Source: Phycisphaerales bacterium (lineage in GTDB: Bacteria; Planctomycetota; Phycisphaerae; Phycisphaerales; SM1A02). Taken from it: 6,385 nt of DNA. The DNA lies in contig DOVP01000234.1 in NCBI GenBank assembly GCA_003520025.1, positions 1-6,385 of the forward strand. The letters are read 5' to 3'. A program made the position numbers and the translations under genes. Below are positions 5,102 through 6,385 of the stretch, piece after piece (the first letter of the stretch is position 1; each line of letters begins with the position of its first letter). The notes below the pieces were generated by a model that did no database searches, was not told the DNA's origin, and saw only the letters and a list, made by a program, of their open reading frames with translations.

Positions 5102-6343
5102 TCAGACGATGAGATACCACAAGGGGAACAGGAAAATCCAAATGACATCAACGATGTGCCAGTAGAGGGCACCACACTCGACCGGAGCGTAGTAGCGAGG
5201 TCCGAAGTCGCGCCGCCCGAGCCGCCAGAGCAGCCAGAGCATCACCAGCATGCCGATGATGACGTGGATGCCGTGCAGGCCGGTCATCAGGAAGTACAGG
5301 CCGAAGAAGAGGTGCGCGTTGGCCGGGCGATTCGGATCGAACTGCGGCACGGGCTGATACACCGTGTACTCGACGTCCTCGATATATCGATCGGTAATGC
5401 CCGTCGGACCCTCCGGAGCGTTTGGGATCGAGGACTGGGGCAGCCAGTTGCTCGCAACTGCGGGTTCCTCCTCGGGCTCGGAGGCAGCGGCCTTACTCGA
5501 TTCCGCCACATCGACGGCGGGTTCTTCCGGTGCTTCTTTGGTGGCGGCATCGGCAGACTCACCCACCGGCACCTGCAGCGTTCGCAGATAAGCGATGATG
5601 TCCCGAATGTCCTGATCCTTCAAGAGCGGATTGCCGCCCTTTGGCGGCATCTGGATGCCGGTGGTGTTGTCGGGGTCGGACGCCAACCGACCCTTCTTGA
5701 TGTAGGCCAGTAGGCCATCATCATCGAGTCCCTGAATAAAGGCGCTGGATCGCACATCGATGCCTTGGCCTTCAACACCCTCGCCATTGGCGCCGTGGCA
5801 GGAACGGCAAGTGCTGTCCCAGTCCTTACGCCCCTTCTTGGCATCGCCGGCGCCGGCTGGTGTTGCTGCAGCCGCGGCACCACCCCCACCACCATGACCA
5901 CCTTCAGGCATTTCATAGAACCCAGTCCCCCAGAGCAGTTTCTCTTCAAACTTGTGGCCGTATTCGACCGACTTGATCGCCATGAATATCGCGGCGCAGA
6001 TGAACGTCACCGCGATTGCAATCATCGCCATCCGCCGCTGGTTGCGCTGGATATAAGTGATCGCCATGGCGACCGTCATGCTGCTGATCAGAAGAACCGC
6101 AGTGTTGGCGACTCCAAGCTTCTCATCCATGAACTGCTCGCCCCAGGCGAAGAGCGCGGGGTGATTGGCGCGGAAGACCGCGTATCCACAGAAGAGGCCA
6201 CCAAAGAGCAGAATCTCGGTGGCGAGAAAGAGCCACATGCCGAGTTTGCCAGCGGCGTGCTGCTGCTCCATGCTCTCGAAGTGATGCGCAAGATGCGGTT
6301 CGTGCATCTCTTCGTGAGCTGGGCTCGTACTGATGACAGACAT
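5102..6343 (-). CDS. ctaE: Cytochrome c oxidase subunit III with an inserted class I cytochrome c domain
   Basis: This 413-residue protein is a five-helix bacterial subunit III of a heme-copper oxidase, enlarged by about 200 residues. Helices lie at about 33-57 (with E43 in A-T-E-I-L-L-F, matching the DCCD-reactive Glu of mitochondrial COX3), 77-98, 104-124 (then K124-S-V-E127-Y), 344-373 (T-G-L-H357-G-I-H360-V-I) and 390-412 (Y-W-H-I-V-D-V-I-W). Between helices three and four is a cytochrome c domain with C179-R-S-C182-H183 and a likely axial M232 in Q-M-P-P. In the known COX3 fold this loop is on the periplasmic side, where heme c is attached. The ordinary form is about 200 residues long. 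Subunit III supports the catalytic core; the heme domain suggests an added electron-transfer role, which is inference. The ATG at 6343 is backed by a strong ribosome binding site. Oxidase genes for subunits I and II probably lie beyond the right edge. Confidence 0.93.
   Translation of the reverse strand: MSVISTSPAHEEMHEPHLAHHFESMEQQHAAGKLGMWLFLATEILLFGGLFCGYAVFRANHPALFAWGEQFMDEKLGVANTAVLLISSMTVAMAITYIQRNQRRMAMIAIAVTFICAAIFMAIKSVEYGHKFEEKLLWGTGFYEMPEGGHGGGGGAAAAATPAGAGDAKKGRKDWDSTCRSCHGANGEGVEGQGIDVRSSAFIQGLDDDGLLAYIKKGRLASDPDNTTGIQMPPKGGNPLLKDQDIRDIIAYLRTLQVPVGESADAATKEAPEEPAVDVAESSKAAASEPEEEPAVASNWLPQSSIPNAPEGPTGITDRYIEDVEYTVYQPVPQFDPNRPANAHLFFGLYFLMTGLHGIHVIIGMLVMLWLLWRLGRRDFGPRYYAPVECGALYWHIVDVIWIFLFPLWYLIV
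5570..5848 (-). other. Class I cytochrome c domain embedded in subunit III
   Basis: Residues 166-258 of the ctaE product form a compact mono-heme domain: K169-K-G-R-K-D-W, C179-R-S-C182-H183-G, a mid-domain helix (L-L-A-Y-I-K-K-G), M232-P-P-K-G-G as the sixth-ligand loop, and a C-terminal helix D245-I-R-D-I-I-A-Y-L-R. All class I hallmarks are present in the right order and spacing, and there is a single CxxCH. A Gly/Ala-rich linker (148-166) precedes it and an acidic Ala/Pro/Glu linker (261-297) follows it. Confidence 0.93.
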
Positions 6344-6348
6344 GGAGA

Positions 6349-6357
6349 CCTTCCTCT
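6349..6357 (-). promoter_or_regulatory. Strong ribosome binding site of ctaE
   Basis: On the minus strand AGAGGAAGG ends five bases before the ATG at 6343. It is the best Shine-Dalgarno match in the window and fixes the start. The histidine-rich N-terminus before the first helix is therefore genuine. Confidence 0.8.
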
Positions 6358-6385
6358 AACTGAACTACTGTTGGATCAGCACTTG

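Noticed and set aside
5039..5713. 224-codon plus-strand frame opposite ctaE
   Set aside because: It overlaps clearly recognisable subunit III and cytochrome c sequence in antisense and shows no motif of its own.
6365..6385. End of an upstream cox gene (minus-strand frame ending Q-V-L-I-Q-Q then TAG)
   Set aside because: A preceding oxidase gene ending just before ctaE is plausible, but six codons are too few to support it; another frame here is also open.
1..6385. A dedicated multi-gene defence, biosynthetic or mobile system
   Set aside because: The four genes belong to unrelated functional classes, on two strands, with no transposase, integrase, toxin-antitoxin pair, nuclease-helicase set or array. 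The novelty here lies in domain architecture rather than in a gene cluster.

Overview
The window looks like ordinary chromosomal DNA from a planctomycete, most likely of the Phycisphaerae type. The strongest pointer is the large secreted protein in the middle. It carries repeated D-C-N-G-N ... N-G-V-P-D-E-C calcium-type repeats and ends in a dockerin-like tail of the form G-D-G-V-V-G-V-D-D-L-L ... W-G, a combination I associate with secreted Planctomycetes proteins. This assignment is inference from protein style; there is no rRNA or other marker in the window. DNA is moderately GC-rich and gene-dense. The longest gap is about 110 bp, and no tRNA, rRNA, CRISPR array or insertion sequence is visible.

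Layout: bases 1-80 are a short upstream region with three ACTTCA direct repeats. A cation diffusion facilitator metal transporter (81-989, +) is followed after 65 bp by a secreted multidomain metzincin protease (1055-3685, +). That gene converges on a secreted endonuclease/exonuclease/phosphatase-family protein with a C-terminal Ada-like zinc module (3690-4991, -), with only four bases between the stop codons. A 110-bp gap containing an 18-bp inverted repeat separates it from a cytochrome c oxidase subunit III gene (5102-6343, -), which carries a complete class I cytochrome c domain inside one of its extramembrane loops. The right edge (6344-6385) holds that gene's strong ribosome binding site.

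The four genes do not form an obvious pathway. The oxidase gene probably belongs to a cox operon whose earlier genes lie beyond the right edge; the two secreted hydrolases and the metal transporter are separate functions. The most notable item is the heme-binding cytochrome c inserted into subunit III. The loop used (between the third and fourth helices of the five-helix form) is on the periplasmic side in known subunit III structures, which is where heme c must be attached. The protein may therefore be a subunit III with a tethered electron donor, comparable in principle to the subunit II-cytochrome c fusion of caa3 oxidases but built into a different subunit. Secondary points are the beta-propeller set inside the protease's repeat array, the shortened dockerin tail, and the nuclease-Ada zinc fusion.
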